Shown here piece after piece: positions 23,402 to 32,056 of a DNA stretch of 64,000 nt (position 1 is the first letter of the stretch; each line of letters opens with the position of its first letter). The notes beneath the pieces were generated by a model, which was not told where the DNA came from, searched no databases, and was given only the letters and a program-made list of their open reading frames with translations. Source of the DNA: an uncultured Algibacter sp. (lineage in GTDB: Bacteria; Bacteroidota; Bacteroidia; Flavobacteriales; Flavobacteriaceae); assembly GCF_947487605.1 (NCBI RefSeq), contig NZ_CANKXK010000004.1, positions 186,001 through 250,000 of the forward strand, read 5' to 3'. Position numbers and translations under genes: made by a program.

Positions 23402-25655
23402 TTTTAAACATTATCAAATAATACTATTAACCTTGTTCTTAGTCTTTACATCTTGTAAAGATACTACAGTACAAACAGATTTAAAAGTTTTAGATACTCA
23501 ACATCCTAGTTTAATTTTAACAAAACAAGGTGTTAAAGATATAAGAGCGCAATTGGGTAATATTCCAATTTTCGATAAAACTTTAGAAAATGTAAAGGCA
23601 GAAATTGATGCAGAAATAGAACTAGGAATAGAAACACCAATACCAGTAGATTATTCTGGTGGATACACACATGTTCGTCATAAGCGTAACATGGTAGTAC
23701 TACAAAAAGCAGGTGTATTGTATCAAATTTTAGATGATGAGAAATATGCTAAGTATGTAAAAGATATGTTAATGCAATATGAGGAAATGTATAAAACATT
23801 ACCACTGCATCCAAAAACAAGATCATATGCAAGAGGCAAATTATTCTGGCAATGCCTAAACGATTCCAACTGGTTGGTTTATGTAAGTCAGGCTTATGAT
23901 TGTGTCTATAATTATTTATCTGAAGAAGAACGCAATACGCTAGAAACTAATTTATTTAGACCATTTGCCGATCATATTTCTATAAACAGTCCGCAATTTT
24001 ACCAAAGAGTGCACAACCATAGTACATGGGGAAATGCCGCTGTTGGTATGATTGGTTTGGTAATGAACGATCAAGAATTAATTGAACGTGCTTTATATGG
24101 GATTAAAGATGTAGGTTTAGATAAAACTGCCAAAGATGATGATGGGGGGTTTTTAAACAAAAATGGAAAAGCTGGGTTTTTAGCAAACATAGAAGAACCT
24201 TTTTCACCAGATGGTTATTATAATGAAGGGCCATATTACCAACGTTACGCTATGTATCCTTTTTTAATTTTTGCAGAAGGATTACATAATGTAAAACCAG
24301 AACTAAAAATATTTGAATACAAAGAAGGTGTATTGTTAAAATCGATTAATACTTTGTTAAATTTATCTGATGCAGATGGTGAATTTTTCACGCTTAACGA
24401 TGGTCAAAAAGGAATGTCCTATTACAATAATGCTTTAGTTACAGCAGTAGATATTTCGTATCATTTTGGTGCTCAAGATCCAGGTTTGCTATCAATAGCC
24501 TCTGCTCAAGACCGTGTTTTATTAGATAATTCTGGTTTAGCAGTAGCACTTGGTATTAAAAATGATAAAGCAAGACCTTTCAATAAAAAATCTATTAACC
24601 TATCTGATGGATCAAATGGAAAACAGGGTGGTGTTGCTGTGTTAAGAAATAAAGATATTGAATTAGTTTTTAAATATACAGCCCAAGGATCTAGTCATGG
24701 CCATTATGATAAGTTGTCTTATTCTTTATATGAAAACGGCGAAGAGATCCTTCAAGATTATGGTTTATCACGATTTGTAAATATCGAGCAAAAAGGAGGA
24801 GGAAATTACCTAAAAGAAAACAAGACTTGGGCAAAACAAACCATTGCACATAATACAGTAATACAAAATGAAACCTCTCATTTTAATGGGAAGTATGAAA
24901 TAGGAAGTCAGTATCATTCGGTACTAAACTATTTTTCCACAGAAAATGATAACGTTCAAGTTGTAAGTGCAAAAGAAAATAATGCATATCCTGGAACAGA
25001 AATGCTCCGTACAATGGCAATTATAAAAGACGAAGATTTCGAAAAGCCATATATGTTAGATATTATGAAGGTAACTTCTAATAAAGCAAACAAATATGAT
25101 TTCCCCTATTACTTCTTAGGGCAAGTAATACAAACAAACTTTATTTATAAAACGCCTAATACATTAAATACTTTAGGGAACAAAAATGGATATCAACATT
25201 TGTATGTTGAAGGAATAGCAAAAGCTTTAAATGAAAACAGTAAATTATTGTGGTTAAATAAGGGTAAGTTTTACACTTTAACCTCAGTAACTAATAGTGA
25301 GGATGAGTTAATGTTTACAAGAATAGGAGCAAACGATCCAGAATTTAATCTTAGAAGAGAGGCTGCAATAATGCTAAGAAGAAAAAATACTAAAAACACA
25401 CTTTTTGTATCTACTATTGAAGCACATGGAGCATACAGCCCAGTTACAGAATCTGCTGTAAACTCAAACAGTAGTATAAAAGAATTAAATATTGTTCTAG
25501 ATACTGAAGATTACACAGCAATAGAAATTGTAAATGTAAATGGTAATACCAAGCTATTTATTACAGCAAATATAAATACTTCAAAAGAAGCAAAGCATAC
25601 GTTAAAAATCAATGATAAGAATTATGAGTGGTCAGATTCTTATTATTTTAAATAA
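23394..25655 (+). CDS. PL17 family oligoalginate lyase
   Basis: An exo-acting lyase that degrades unsaturated alginate oligomers to monomeric 4-deoxy-L-erythro-5-hexoseulose uronate. Lipoprotein signal with Cys21 (LVFTSC). An alpha/alpha toroid (about 35-380) holds the PL17 catalytic signatures: RVHNHSTWGN with Asn208/His209, and GYYNEGPYYQRYAMYP (274-289) containing the catalytic tyrosine. The C-terminal half is the heparinase II/III-like beta-sandwich (SSHGHYDKLSYSLYENGEEI). The 753 residues match Alg17-type enzymes. It overlaps the PL7 gene by 8 bp and is followed 17 bp later by kdgF, giving a complete depolymerise-to-monomer order. Confidence 0.95.
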   Translation: MISFKHYQIILLTLFLVFTSCKDTTVQTDLKVLDTQHPSLILTKQGVKDIRAQLGNIPIFDKTLENVKAEIDAEIELGIETPIPVDYSGGYTHVRHKRNMVVLQKAGVLYQILDDEKYAKYVKDMLMQYEEMYKTLPLHPKTRSYARGKLFWQCLNDSNWLVYVSQAYDCVYNYLSEEERNTLETNLFRPFADHISINSPQFYQRVHNHSTWGNAAVGMIGLVMNDQELIERALYGIKDVGLDKTAKDDDGGFLNKNGKAGFLANIEEPFSPDGYYNEGPYYQRYAMYPFLIFAEGLHNVKPELKIFEYKEGVLLKSINTLLNLSDADGEFFTLNDGQKGMSYYNNALVTAVDISYHFGAQDPGLLSIASAQDRVLLDNSGLAVALGIKNDKARPFNKKSINLSDGSNGKQGGVAVLRNKDIELVFKYTAQGSSHGHYDKLSYSLYENGEEILQDYGLSRFVNIEQKGGGNYLKENKTWAKQTIAHNTVIQNETSHFNGKYEIGSQYHSVLNYFSTENDNVQVVSAKENNAYPGTEMLRTMAIIKDEDFEKPYMLDIMKVTSNKANKYDFPYYFLGQVIQTNFIYKTPNTLNTLGNKNGYQHLYVEGIAKALNENSKLLWLNKGKFYTLTSVTNSEDELMFTRIGANDPEFNLRREAAIMLRRKNTKNTLFVSTIEAHGAYSPVTESAVNSNSSIKELNIVLDTEDYTAIEIVNVNGNTKLFITANINTSKEAKHTLKINDKNYEWSDSYYFK

Positions 25656-25672
25656 ATAAAAACGAATAGATT

Positions 25673-26020
25673 ATGAAAACATTTGGAGCAAGCAAAGAAT
25701 TTTTATTAGATGAAGCCCAAGAATGGGAAACTGTAGGAGAAGGTGTAAAAAGAAAAATTATGGGATATGATGACAAAATCATGCTGGTTAAAGTACACTT
25801 TGAAGCAGATGGTATTGGTTATGAACATAAACATTACCACTCTCAAGTAACCTATTGTATAGATGGAGAATGGGAATTTACTATTGGAGGTGTTACTCAA
25901 ACTGTAAAAGATGGAGATTCAGTATACATCCCACCAAATGTGCTTCATGGAGCAAAATGTACTAAATCAGGTATTTTGATAGATGTTTTCAGTCCTATCC
26001 GAGAAGATTTTATGGAATAA
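25673..26020 (+). CDS. kdgF: KdgF-like cupin (unsaturated uronate linearising enzyme)
   Basis: A small cupin of 115 residues. KdgF proteins convert the cyclic 4,5-unsaturated uronate released by lyases to the open ketouronate (DEH), which otherwise forms slowly. Predicted metal ligands follow the cupin pattern: His52, His54 and Gln58 in EHKHYHSQVTY, and His92 in PPNVLHGA. No signal peptide, so it acts in the cytoplasm, which implies uptake of the PL17 product. It is the last gene of the first transcript. The next 380 bp contain no gene. Confidence 0.93.
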   Translation: MKTFGASKEFLLDEAQEWETVGEGVKRKIMGYDDKIMLVKVHFEADGIGYEHKHYHSQVTYCIDGEWEFTIGGVTQTVKDGDSVYIPPNVLHGAKCTKSGILIDVFSPIREDFME

Positions 26021-26042
26021 CACTGTTAAAATTCATAATTAA

Positions 26043-26073
26043 TTTGTTTTAACAAAAAATTAATATATATTTG
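26043..26073 (+). promoter_or_regulatory. Promoter of the susC-susD transcript (full consensus)
   Basis: TTTG at 26043-26046, 19-bp spacer, TATATTTG at 26066-26073. The predicted start of transcription lies near 26080, leaving a 5' leader of about 320 nt before susC. The -7 element overlaps the first operator palindrome by two bases. Confidence 0.85.
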
Positions 26074-26107
26074 GGAAACCAATCTGGTAAACCAATTTGG
26101 TTTTCCA
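26072..26107. promoter_or_regulatory. Triple operator before susC, 13-bp period
   Basis: Three related 10-bp palindromes start at 26072 (TGGGAAACCA), 26085 (TGGTAAACCA) and 26098 (TGGTTTTCCA), each exactly 13 bp after the previous one. The central copy is identical to both copies before the first alginate transcript. The outer two deviate by one or two bases from TGGTnnACCA. They overlap and follow the -7 element, which suits repression by the GntR protein encoded at 35965. Confidence 0.8.
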
Positions 26108-26175
26108 GATAAATTACTAACTAAATGTATAATGCTAAACAAAATCAAAAATTAATATGAAAAAATAGTACAAAA

Positions 26176-26233
26176 AAAGGATAGGTGCACGCCTATCCTT
26201 TAAAAATCATTTACTTCTTTTAGGAGGGAAGTA
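26176..26233 (+). promoter_or_regulatory. Candidate structured leader element A in the susC 5' UTR
   Basis: A 10-bp perfect hairpin (AAAGGATAGG/CCTATCCTTT, 26176-26185 and 26192-26201) with loop TGCACG is followed 20 nt later by TTAGGAGGGAAGT (26220-26232). The block is itself the loop and 3' arm of a second hairpin (TTTACTTC/GAAGTAAA). No T run follows the first hairpin, so it is not a usual terminator. A matching loop and a near-identical AGGAGGG block occur before the MFS gene at 36684-36738. Sites with AGGAGG are unusual in Bacteroidota leaders, where Shine-Dalgarno sequences are mostly absent. Confidence 0.55.
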
Positions 26234-26400
26234 AAAACTCAAAACATGCATTACTTTCATAAAACATGTGTTCAACAAAATTACAAAAAATTTTATCAGA
26301 ACGGTTGTTTTTAATAAAGTGATTTTTTAGCTGTATAATTTCTATAAGCTAAGCAAAAGTAGGAGACTACTAATTAAACTTTAAACAAAAAAAACTAATT
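26234..26400. other. Remainder of the susC leader, no gene seen
   Basis: AT-rich sequence with a possible 22-codon ORF at 26246 (MHYFHKTCVQQNYKKF...) 18 nt after the AGGAGGG block. It has no counterpart of similar length in the MFS leader, so I do not call it. No further promoter or terminator is apparent. Confidence 0.4.
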
Positions 26401-29400
26401 ATGAATTTAAAAACTAAGCTAACACTAATTGCGATATTGTTCTTCAATATTGTGTTAATTGCACAGAATAGTACTGTGGTTAAAGGAGCGGTTGTGTCTG
26501 CTACAGACAACATACCAATTCCTGGTGTAAATGTTATTGTGCTAAATACCACTAAGGGTACTACCACAGATTTTGACGGCGCATATCAAATTCAAGTGAA
26601 CAAAGGCGAAGTCCTACAATTTTCTTATGTTGGATTTCAATCTCAAACCGTAATAGTAGGAGATCAAAAAACAATTAATGTAGCGCTTACCGAAGATTTA
26701 GCGCAATTAGATGAGGTTGTTGTTGTGGGTTATGGAACTCAGAAAAAATCACATCTTACCGGTTCTATTTCTAAAGTGGTGAACGAAAGTTTAGATCAAA
26801 TAGCTGTAGCAAGGGTTGACGATGCATTAATAGGACAAGTTTCTGGGGTAAACATTTCTGCGTCAAATGCAGAGGCTGGAGGAGCTCCTACTATTAGAAT
26901 TAGAGGTACGGGCTCGATATCATCTGAATCTGGTCCTGCAGTGGTTGTAGATGGTGTGATTGTAGACCCTGACTTTCTTGGAACTCTAGACATGAATGAT
27001 GTAGAATCTTTTGAGGTTTTAAAAGATGCAGCTTCTGCTTCTATTTATGGTAGTGAAGGAGCTAATGGGGTAATTATGATTACTACCAAGACGGGGAAAG
27101 CAGGAAAAACAAAATTTAGTTATGACACTTACACGGGTTATAAATCAGCTTTCGGGAGTGATGATTATAAGAGAAATGCTACCGATTGGGCAGCTGTAGA
27201 ATTGGCTGAGACGGAGTCTATTTCTAATGGTAATTTGTACGCACTAAAACTAATAGAGGTAACAGGTATTGATAGAGATTGGCAAGATGTTATCTTTGAT
27301 GGAGGCTTCATTACAAGTCATTCTCTTTCTGCAAGAGGTGGTACTGAAAACACAAAATTTAGTGTAGCTTTAAGATATCTTCACGATGAAGGCGTTGTAA
27401 TTTTTGATGATTACAAAGTGTATTCTGCAAAATTAAAAGTAGATTCTAAATTGACCGATAAGCTTAAATTCGGATTGAGTGCTACACCTTCTTATTCAAA
27501 ACAAAGAACAATACCTTCATCTTCATCTATACATAATTCTATAAGACAATCGCCTTGGTTACCTATTTATCATACAGCAGAAACGCTTCAGTTTATAGAT
27601 AGAGATGCGTATCCAAATGTTGGGATAGGAGATTATTTTCGAGAAGATCATTTGGATGAATTGGATATAAATGGCGATGGTAGTAATACAACCCCGCGTA
27701 CTTCAGGAGATCAAAACCCTTATGCACAACATGCTGAAAGAGAACATTATCAGTTTAAGACCAAATTATTAGGGTCTACATATTTAAGTTATGAGATTTT
27801 AGAGGGTTTAACAGCAAAAACAAGTTTTGGGGTTACTTTAGAACAAAGTAAAAGAACAAGGTGGGATGGAACACAGCATCACCATGGAGATCCAGCAAGT
27901 TATGAGTTGAGAAATAGATTTAGATCTAGATTGATTTCAGACAATACCTTGTCTTATAATAAAACAATTGGTGATCATGAAATAAGTGTATTAGCGGGTA
28001 CGACAATTCAAAAGAGAAAAACGGAAACGACTACTGTTGAAGGAGGCGGATATTCAAATGATTTGCTTAAAAACTTACAGGGAGCAACAATTATCACCAA
28101 AGCACCAGATGCCCAAATAAATCTTAAAATTAGAAAGATTGGTTATTTTGGTAGGGTTACCTATGCTTACGCAAATAAATACTTATTTAATGCTTCAATT
28201 AGACGAGATGGTAGCTCTGTTTTTGGTTTAGAATCTAAGTGGGGTAATTTCCCTGCAGTATCTGTAGGGTGGAATGCGCATAATGAAAATTTCTTAAGTG
28301 ATAGTAATGTTCTAAGCAAATTAAAGTTTAGAGCGAGTTACGGTCTTACAGGTTCTGAAAACTTTAATGTTGGAGACGATTTAACTAATACTTGGCCTTA
28401 TTTGGCGCTATTACAAAGCACCAATGCGCTTACGGATGAGGGCGCTATCGCCGCAGGTTTTTCACCTAGAAATATTGCCAATGCCTTATTACAATGGGAG
28501 TCTTCTAAAGAGTTTAATCCCGGAGTAGATTTTGGTTTTCTTAACAATAAAATAACAGGCTCTTTAGATTACTATAAGAGAACAAGTGATAACTTATTGT
28601 TAAATCAAGATGTTTCTTATGTTACTGGGTTTAGTGGAGGAATCGTAAATAAAGGAGAAGTAGAAAATAGAGGTTGGGAACTTGAATTGAGAACAAAAAA
28701 TATTTCTTCAGAAAATTTTTCTTGGAATACGACCTTAATAGCATCGACCAACACAAACGAATTAATGGATTTTGGTAACGACAATGGAAACCTTGGAGTG
28801 GATACATTTGATAGAAATACACAATGGATAAACTTGGTTGGTAATCCGATTTCTTCTTTTTATGGCTATGTTGCAGATAAGGAAATAACAACGCAATATT
28901 GGTCTACTCCCTATAATAGAATTAACGGGCAGGCTGAGGATATTATTGTTAAAGATTTAAATGGAGATGGTTTAATTACAGATGATGATAAGACCATTCT
29001 AGGAGATCCTTATCCAGATATCACTTGGAGTTTAACCAATGAATTTAAATTTGGGAATTTAGATTTTTCTTTTATGATTCAAGGAAGTCAAGGAGCTCAA
29101 GTAAGAAACGTTGGAGATCAATATTTCTATCATTTTAGTGGCGCAACTGTTGACGGTGGTGCAGAACAGTTGGTGGATGATGGGATTATTGATGATGTCT
29201 CGTTTCTTCAAGCGAAAATTTTTACAGACGATATTGTCCAAAATGCAGGATATTTTTCATTACGTAATGTAAATATTGGTTATAAATTCCCAGAGGATCT
29301 TACATCAAAATTAGGGATGTCATCAATACGGTTATATGCTAGTGGACAGAATTTACTATATATTACTTCTGATGATTATCACGGCTTTAATCCAGAACAT

Positions 29401-29496
29401 ATTGACTCTAATGATTCACCTATAACATATGGATCGCAAAGAGCAGGTACACCTTTGTATAGTACTTACTCAATTGGTTTAAATGTTAATTTTTAA
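26401..29496 (+). CDS. SusC-type TonB-dependent outer-membrane transporter (alginate oligosaccharides)
   Basis: The importer of the locus, 1031 residues. Signal peptide (MNLKTKLTLIAILFFNIVLI, cleavage near AQN), then a carboxypeptidase-regulatory-like domain (about 28-105: VVKGAVVSATDNIPIPGVNV), a TonB-box region DEVVVVGYGTQKKSHLTGSI, the plug (about 120-235: APTIRIRGTGSI, VDGVIVDPDF, ASIYGSEGANGVIMITTKTGK) and a 22-strand-type barrel ending in the expected aromatic-terminated strand (LNVNF). It forms the pore beneath the SusD lid encoded 16 bp downstream. Substrate specificity for alginate is inferred from the flanking lyases. Confidence 0.95.
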   Translation: MNLKTKLTLIAILFFNIVLIAQNSTVVKGAVVSATDNIPIPGVNVIVLNTTKGTTTDFDGAYQIQVNKGEVLQFSYVGFQSQTVIVGDQKTINVALTEDLAQLDEVVVVGYGTQKKSHLTGSISKVVNESLDQIAVARVDDALIGQVSGVNISASNAEAGGAPTIRIRGTGSISSESGPAVVVDGVIVDPDFLGTLDMNDVESFEVLKDAASASIYGSEGANGVIMITTKTGKAGKTKFSYDTYTGYKSAFGSDDYKRNATDWAAVELAETESISNGNLYALKLIEVTGIDRDWQDVIFDGGFITSHSLSARGGTENTKFSVALRYLHDEGVVIFDDYKVYSAKLKVDSKLTDKLKFGLSATPSYSKQRTIPSSSSIHNSIRQSPWLPIYHTAETLQFIDRDAYPNVGIGDYFREDHLDELDINGDGSNTTPRTSGDQNPYAQHAEREHYQFKTKLLGSTYLSYEILEGLTAKTSFGVTLEQSKRTRWDGTQHHHGDPASYELRNRFRSRLISDNTLSYNKTIGDHEISVLAGTTIQKRKTETTTVEGGGYSNDLLKNLQGATIITKAPDAQINLKIRKIGYFGRVTYAYANKYLFNASIRRDGSSVFGLESKWGNFPAVSVGWNAHNENFLSDSNVLSKLKFRASYGLTGSENFNVGDDLTNTWPYLALLQSTNALTDEGAIAAGFSPRNIANALLQWESSKEFNPGVDFGFLNNKITGSLDYYKRTSDNLLLNQDVSYVTGFSGGIVNKGEVENRGWELELRTKNISSENFSWNTTLIASTNTNELMDFGNDNGNLGVDTFDRNTQWINLVGNPISSFYGYVADKEITTQYWSTPYNRINGQAEDIIVKDLNGDGLITDDDKTILGDPYPDITWSLTNEFKFGNLDFSFMIQGSQGAQVRNVGDQYFYHFSGATVDGGAEQLVDDGIIDDVSFLQAKIFTDDIVQNAGYFSLRNVNIGYKFPEDLTSKLGMSSIRLYASGQNLLYITSDDYHGFNPEHIDSNDSPITYGSQRAGTPLYSTYSIGLNVNF

Positions 29497-29512
29497 TTAA
29501 AAAAAAGTAATC

Positions 29513-31027
29513 ATGAAATATTTAAAAAATATAAAATATTTAATTATTGCATTAACAGGAGTGATATTTATTTCTTGTGATGTAGATGAGTTTTTAAACC
29601 CGCTGCCAGATACTGCTATTGCTGCAGATGGATTCTTTCAATCAGACGCAGATGTTTTAGCTGGGATTATTGGAATTTACGACGCCTTACAAGGGGTAAA
29701 CGAAAATACAGAATCGAGTAACTCAAATTACAATAGGGGCGTGCAATTTGAGTTTCTTTTGACCGAGCACCGCTCAGACAATACAAGAAGTGCGACTCTC
29801 GAAGGCTCAAGAGCAGATTTTCACAGGTATGTAACAGATGCTAACAACATACAATCAGAAGATTATTATCAATCGATGTATGAAATTATTTTTAGAGCAA
29901 ATAATATTCTTAACTATGTTGATGCAGCAGATGCTTCAAATATTTCTAAATACACAGCAGAAGCCAAATTTTTAAGAGCCTATGCTTATTTTAATTTGGT
30001 TAGACTGTATGGAAGTGATAATGATGCTATAGGAGGAGTGCCATTGGTAACTGCCGTGGCAGAGTCCAATGAAGATGAACTACTCTTTACCAGAGCACCT
30101 AAAGCAGCAGTTTATGCACAAATTGTTTCAGATCTACAAGATGCAGTTGCCAATTTAGATAATAGTTATAAAGCTAGAGCTTCAAAAGCGGCAGCACAAG
30201 GGATTTTAGCTAAAGTGTATTTATCGCAACCAACCCCTAACTATACTGGAGCAAAAGATTTATGTGAGGCTATTATAGTTGATGGGTCGTTTAGTTTACA
30301 AACTGATTTTAATGATGTGTTTTACAATGAATTGAATAACGAAGTTATGTTTGTTATTCGATATGAGTTTGGAAATCCAAATGAAAGCCAAGGTTTTACG
30401 GCTGAATTCACCTCTTTTAAGCGTCAAGGTAGACAGGATGGTTTAAACATTGTTAACCCTAATTTAGTAGAAGATTTTACTTTAAATGGAGGGAATAGAA
30501 CAGCAGTTTCTTATGCTGTGTTTGGTGATCCATTAGATCCTTCAATTGAAGTTACAAAGTTTTTACCTGAAGGGACTGATATTACTACAGACCCAGCTGC
30601 TCCAACTTATGGTGCTAATCCTAGAGATGCTGGTAATGATTGGATTGTATTACGTTATGCCGATGTATTATTAATGCATGTAGAAGCTATTATGGCAGGC
30701 ACGGGTAATGCTAATACTCCAGCTGCTTTAAGCTCATTCAACGCTGTTAGAAATCGTGCTGGTTTAGCTAATGATGCTGATGGAATTATAACACAAGAAG
30801 AATTGTTACTAGAAAGACGCGTAGAATTGGCTTTTGAAAATCAGCGTTTATTCGATTTGTTAAGATTTGGAGTTGCCGATGCTGTATTGCAAGATCATTC
30901 TGCAAGAGATAATGATGAAGATATAACAGTTTATCCTAGCTATAATGCTAGAGCCTTATTGTTACCAATTCCATCTAGAGAAATTAATTTAAGTAAAGGG
31001 CTTTTAAAACAAAATCCTGGTTACTAA
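29513..31027 (+). CDS. SusD/RagB-type surface glycan-binding lipoprotein
   Basis: The lid and binding protein of the SusC pore, 504 residues. Lipoprotein signal ends at IFISC (Cys22), followed by DVDEFLNPLPDTAI, the standard SusD N-terminus. The TPR-like helical core contains AEAKFLRAYAYFNLVRLYG, and the C-terminus carries the RagB pattern LLERRVELAFENQRLFDLLRFG and LLPIPSREINL. It lies between susC and the first PKD lipoprotein (21-bp gap). No truncation. It is predicted to be exported to the outer face of the outer membrane. Confidence 0.95.
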   Translation: MKYLKNIKYLIIALTGVIFISCDVDEFLNPLPDTAIAADGFFQSDADVLAGIIGIYDALQGVNENTESSNSNYNRGVQFEFLLTEHRSDNTRSATLEGSRADFHRYVTDANNIQSEDYYQSMYEIIFRANNILNYVDAADASNISKYTAEAKFLRAYAYFNLVRLYGSDNDAIGGVPLVTAVAESNEDELLFTRAPKAAVYAQIVSDLQDAVANLDNSYKARASKAAAQGILAKVYLSQPTPNYTGAKDLCEAIIVDGSFSLQTDFNDVFYNELNNEVMFVIRYEFGNPNESQGFTAEFTSFKRQGRQDGLNIVNPNLVEDFTLNGGNRTAVSYAVFGDPLDPSIEVTKFLPEGTDITTDPAAPTYGANPRDAGNDWIVLRYADVLLMHVEAIMAGTGNANTPAALSSFNAVRNRAGLANDADGIITQEELLLERRVELAFENQRLFDLLRFGVADAVLQDHSARDNDEDITVYPSYNARALLLPIPSREINLSKGLLKQNPGY

Positions 31028-31048
31028 TAACATAAAAAATTAGAAAAC

Positions 31049-32029
31049 ATGAAACAGAAATTGAATGCTTTAAAAAACACTATGGGTTTAGTGTTAGCTC
31101 TATTAGCTATAACTTTCGTGGTAAGCTGTGAAGAAGCTTTTGAGTTTGATTTACCCGATACAGGTTCTATTCCCGACCTCACTTTGCCAGAAGCAAACTT
31201 TAGCTATACTCCAAATCCAGTAGATTTTAAAATAGTTTCATTCACCAATGAATCTAATGAATCTACAAAATATAAATGGGATTTTGGTGAAGGCGTAGTA
31301 TGTGAAGAAGATACTAATGGTGTTATTGTTTGTGGTACAGAAAATACTTCAACAGAAACAGATGTAGCCTTTGTAAGATTTGATGCTGGAGAAGGTGATT
31401 ACGAAGTAACACTCACAGCTCTTGATGCAAATGATGCATCAGGAATTATTAAGCAAATAGTAGAAATAAGAGATGTATTTGTGCCTATTAATCCAATAGT
31501 TATTAATGGAGATATGGAAGAAGGTTTTAATCCTAGTTGGAAAATTGATGACACTACTGGGATATCTAAGGATACCCCTAATACTTCTAGTGATGGTGCT
31601 CCGTTTTTATATGATGGCACTCCTGCTCCTGGTAAAACTCGAGGCATGAAATTTTCAGCTAGTGCTTCTAATCCTGCAAATCAAGGTAGTAGAAGATATG
31701 CATATCAAGCTTTAACTGTGTCTCCAACAACAGCCGATCGTACGGTTAAGTATGTTATTGAGTATATGTATGCTATAAAGGTTGCCGCTACTCCTGGTAG
31801 TAATATAACAGTGCAAATTTTAGATGGTCACTTTGATGCAGCACTTGATGCTATAGCTAGTGCACCTTTGACAGAGTCAGTTGCTAGTGAACTTAATGGT
31901 AAAGGAAACTTTGTAACAGTTAAAAAGGAGTTTACTTCTAATGAGAGTGGTTTAGTTTCAATTTGGATTTCTGGCGAAACAGATCAGGATGCATATATAG
32001 ACAATATAAATGTGTATCCAAAACCATAA
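31049..32029 (+). CDS. PKD-domain lipoprotein at SusE/SusF position (paralogue of next gene)
   Basis: A 326-residue lipoprotein (lipobox VVSC, Cys27). Residues about 45-145 form a PKD fold, with YKWDFGEG in place of the usual YxWDFGDG and the strand DYEVTLTALD. Residues about 150-326 are a beta-sandwich-like module starting INGDMEEGFNPSWKIDD and ending DAYIDNINVYPKP. This C-terminal module is clearly homologous to that of the next protein (shared KTRG, RYAYQA, YAIK, DGH/NGH and D(N)xxVYP landmarks). Position after susD and the lipid anchor suggest a surface alginate-binding protein. Binding itself is inference. Confidence 0.88.
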   Translation: MKQKLNALKNTMGLVLALLAITFVVSCEEAFEFDLPDTGSIPDLTLPEANFSYTPNPVDFKIVSFTNESNESTKYKWDFGEGVVCEEDTNGVIVCGTENTSTETDVAFVRFDAGEGDYEVTLTALDANDASGIIKQIVEIRDVFVPINPIVINGDMEEGFNPSWKIDDTTGISKDTPNTSSDGAPFLYDGTPAPGKTRGMKFSASASNPANQGSRRYAYQALTVSPTTADRTVKYVIEYMYAIKVAATPGSNITVQILDGHFDAALDAIASAPLTESVASELNGKGNFVTVKKEFTSNESGLVSIWISGETDQDAYIDNINVYPKP

Positions 32030-32056
32030 TAAAATAATAATAAACAAGTAGAAATT

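Noticed and set aside
26246-26314. A short leader peptide ORF (about 22 codons) in the susC 5' region
   Set aside because: The matching leader before the MFS gene has only an 11-codon ORF of unrelated sequence, and the distance from AGGAGGG is too long for a Shine-Dalgarno pair.
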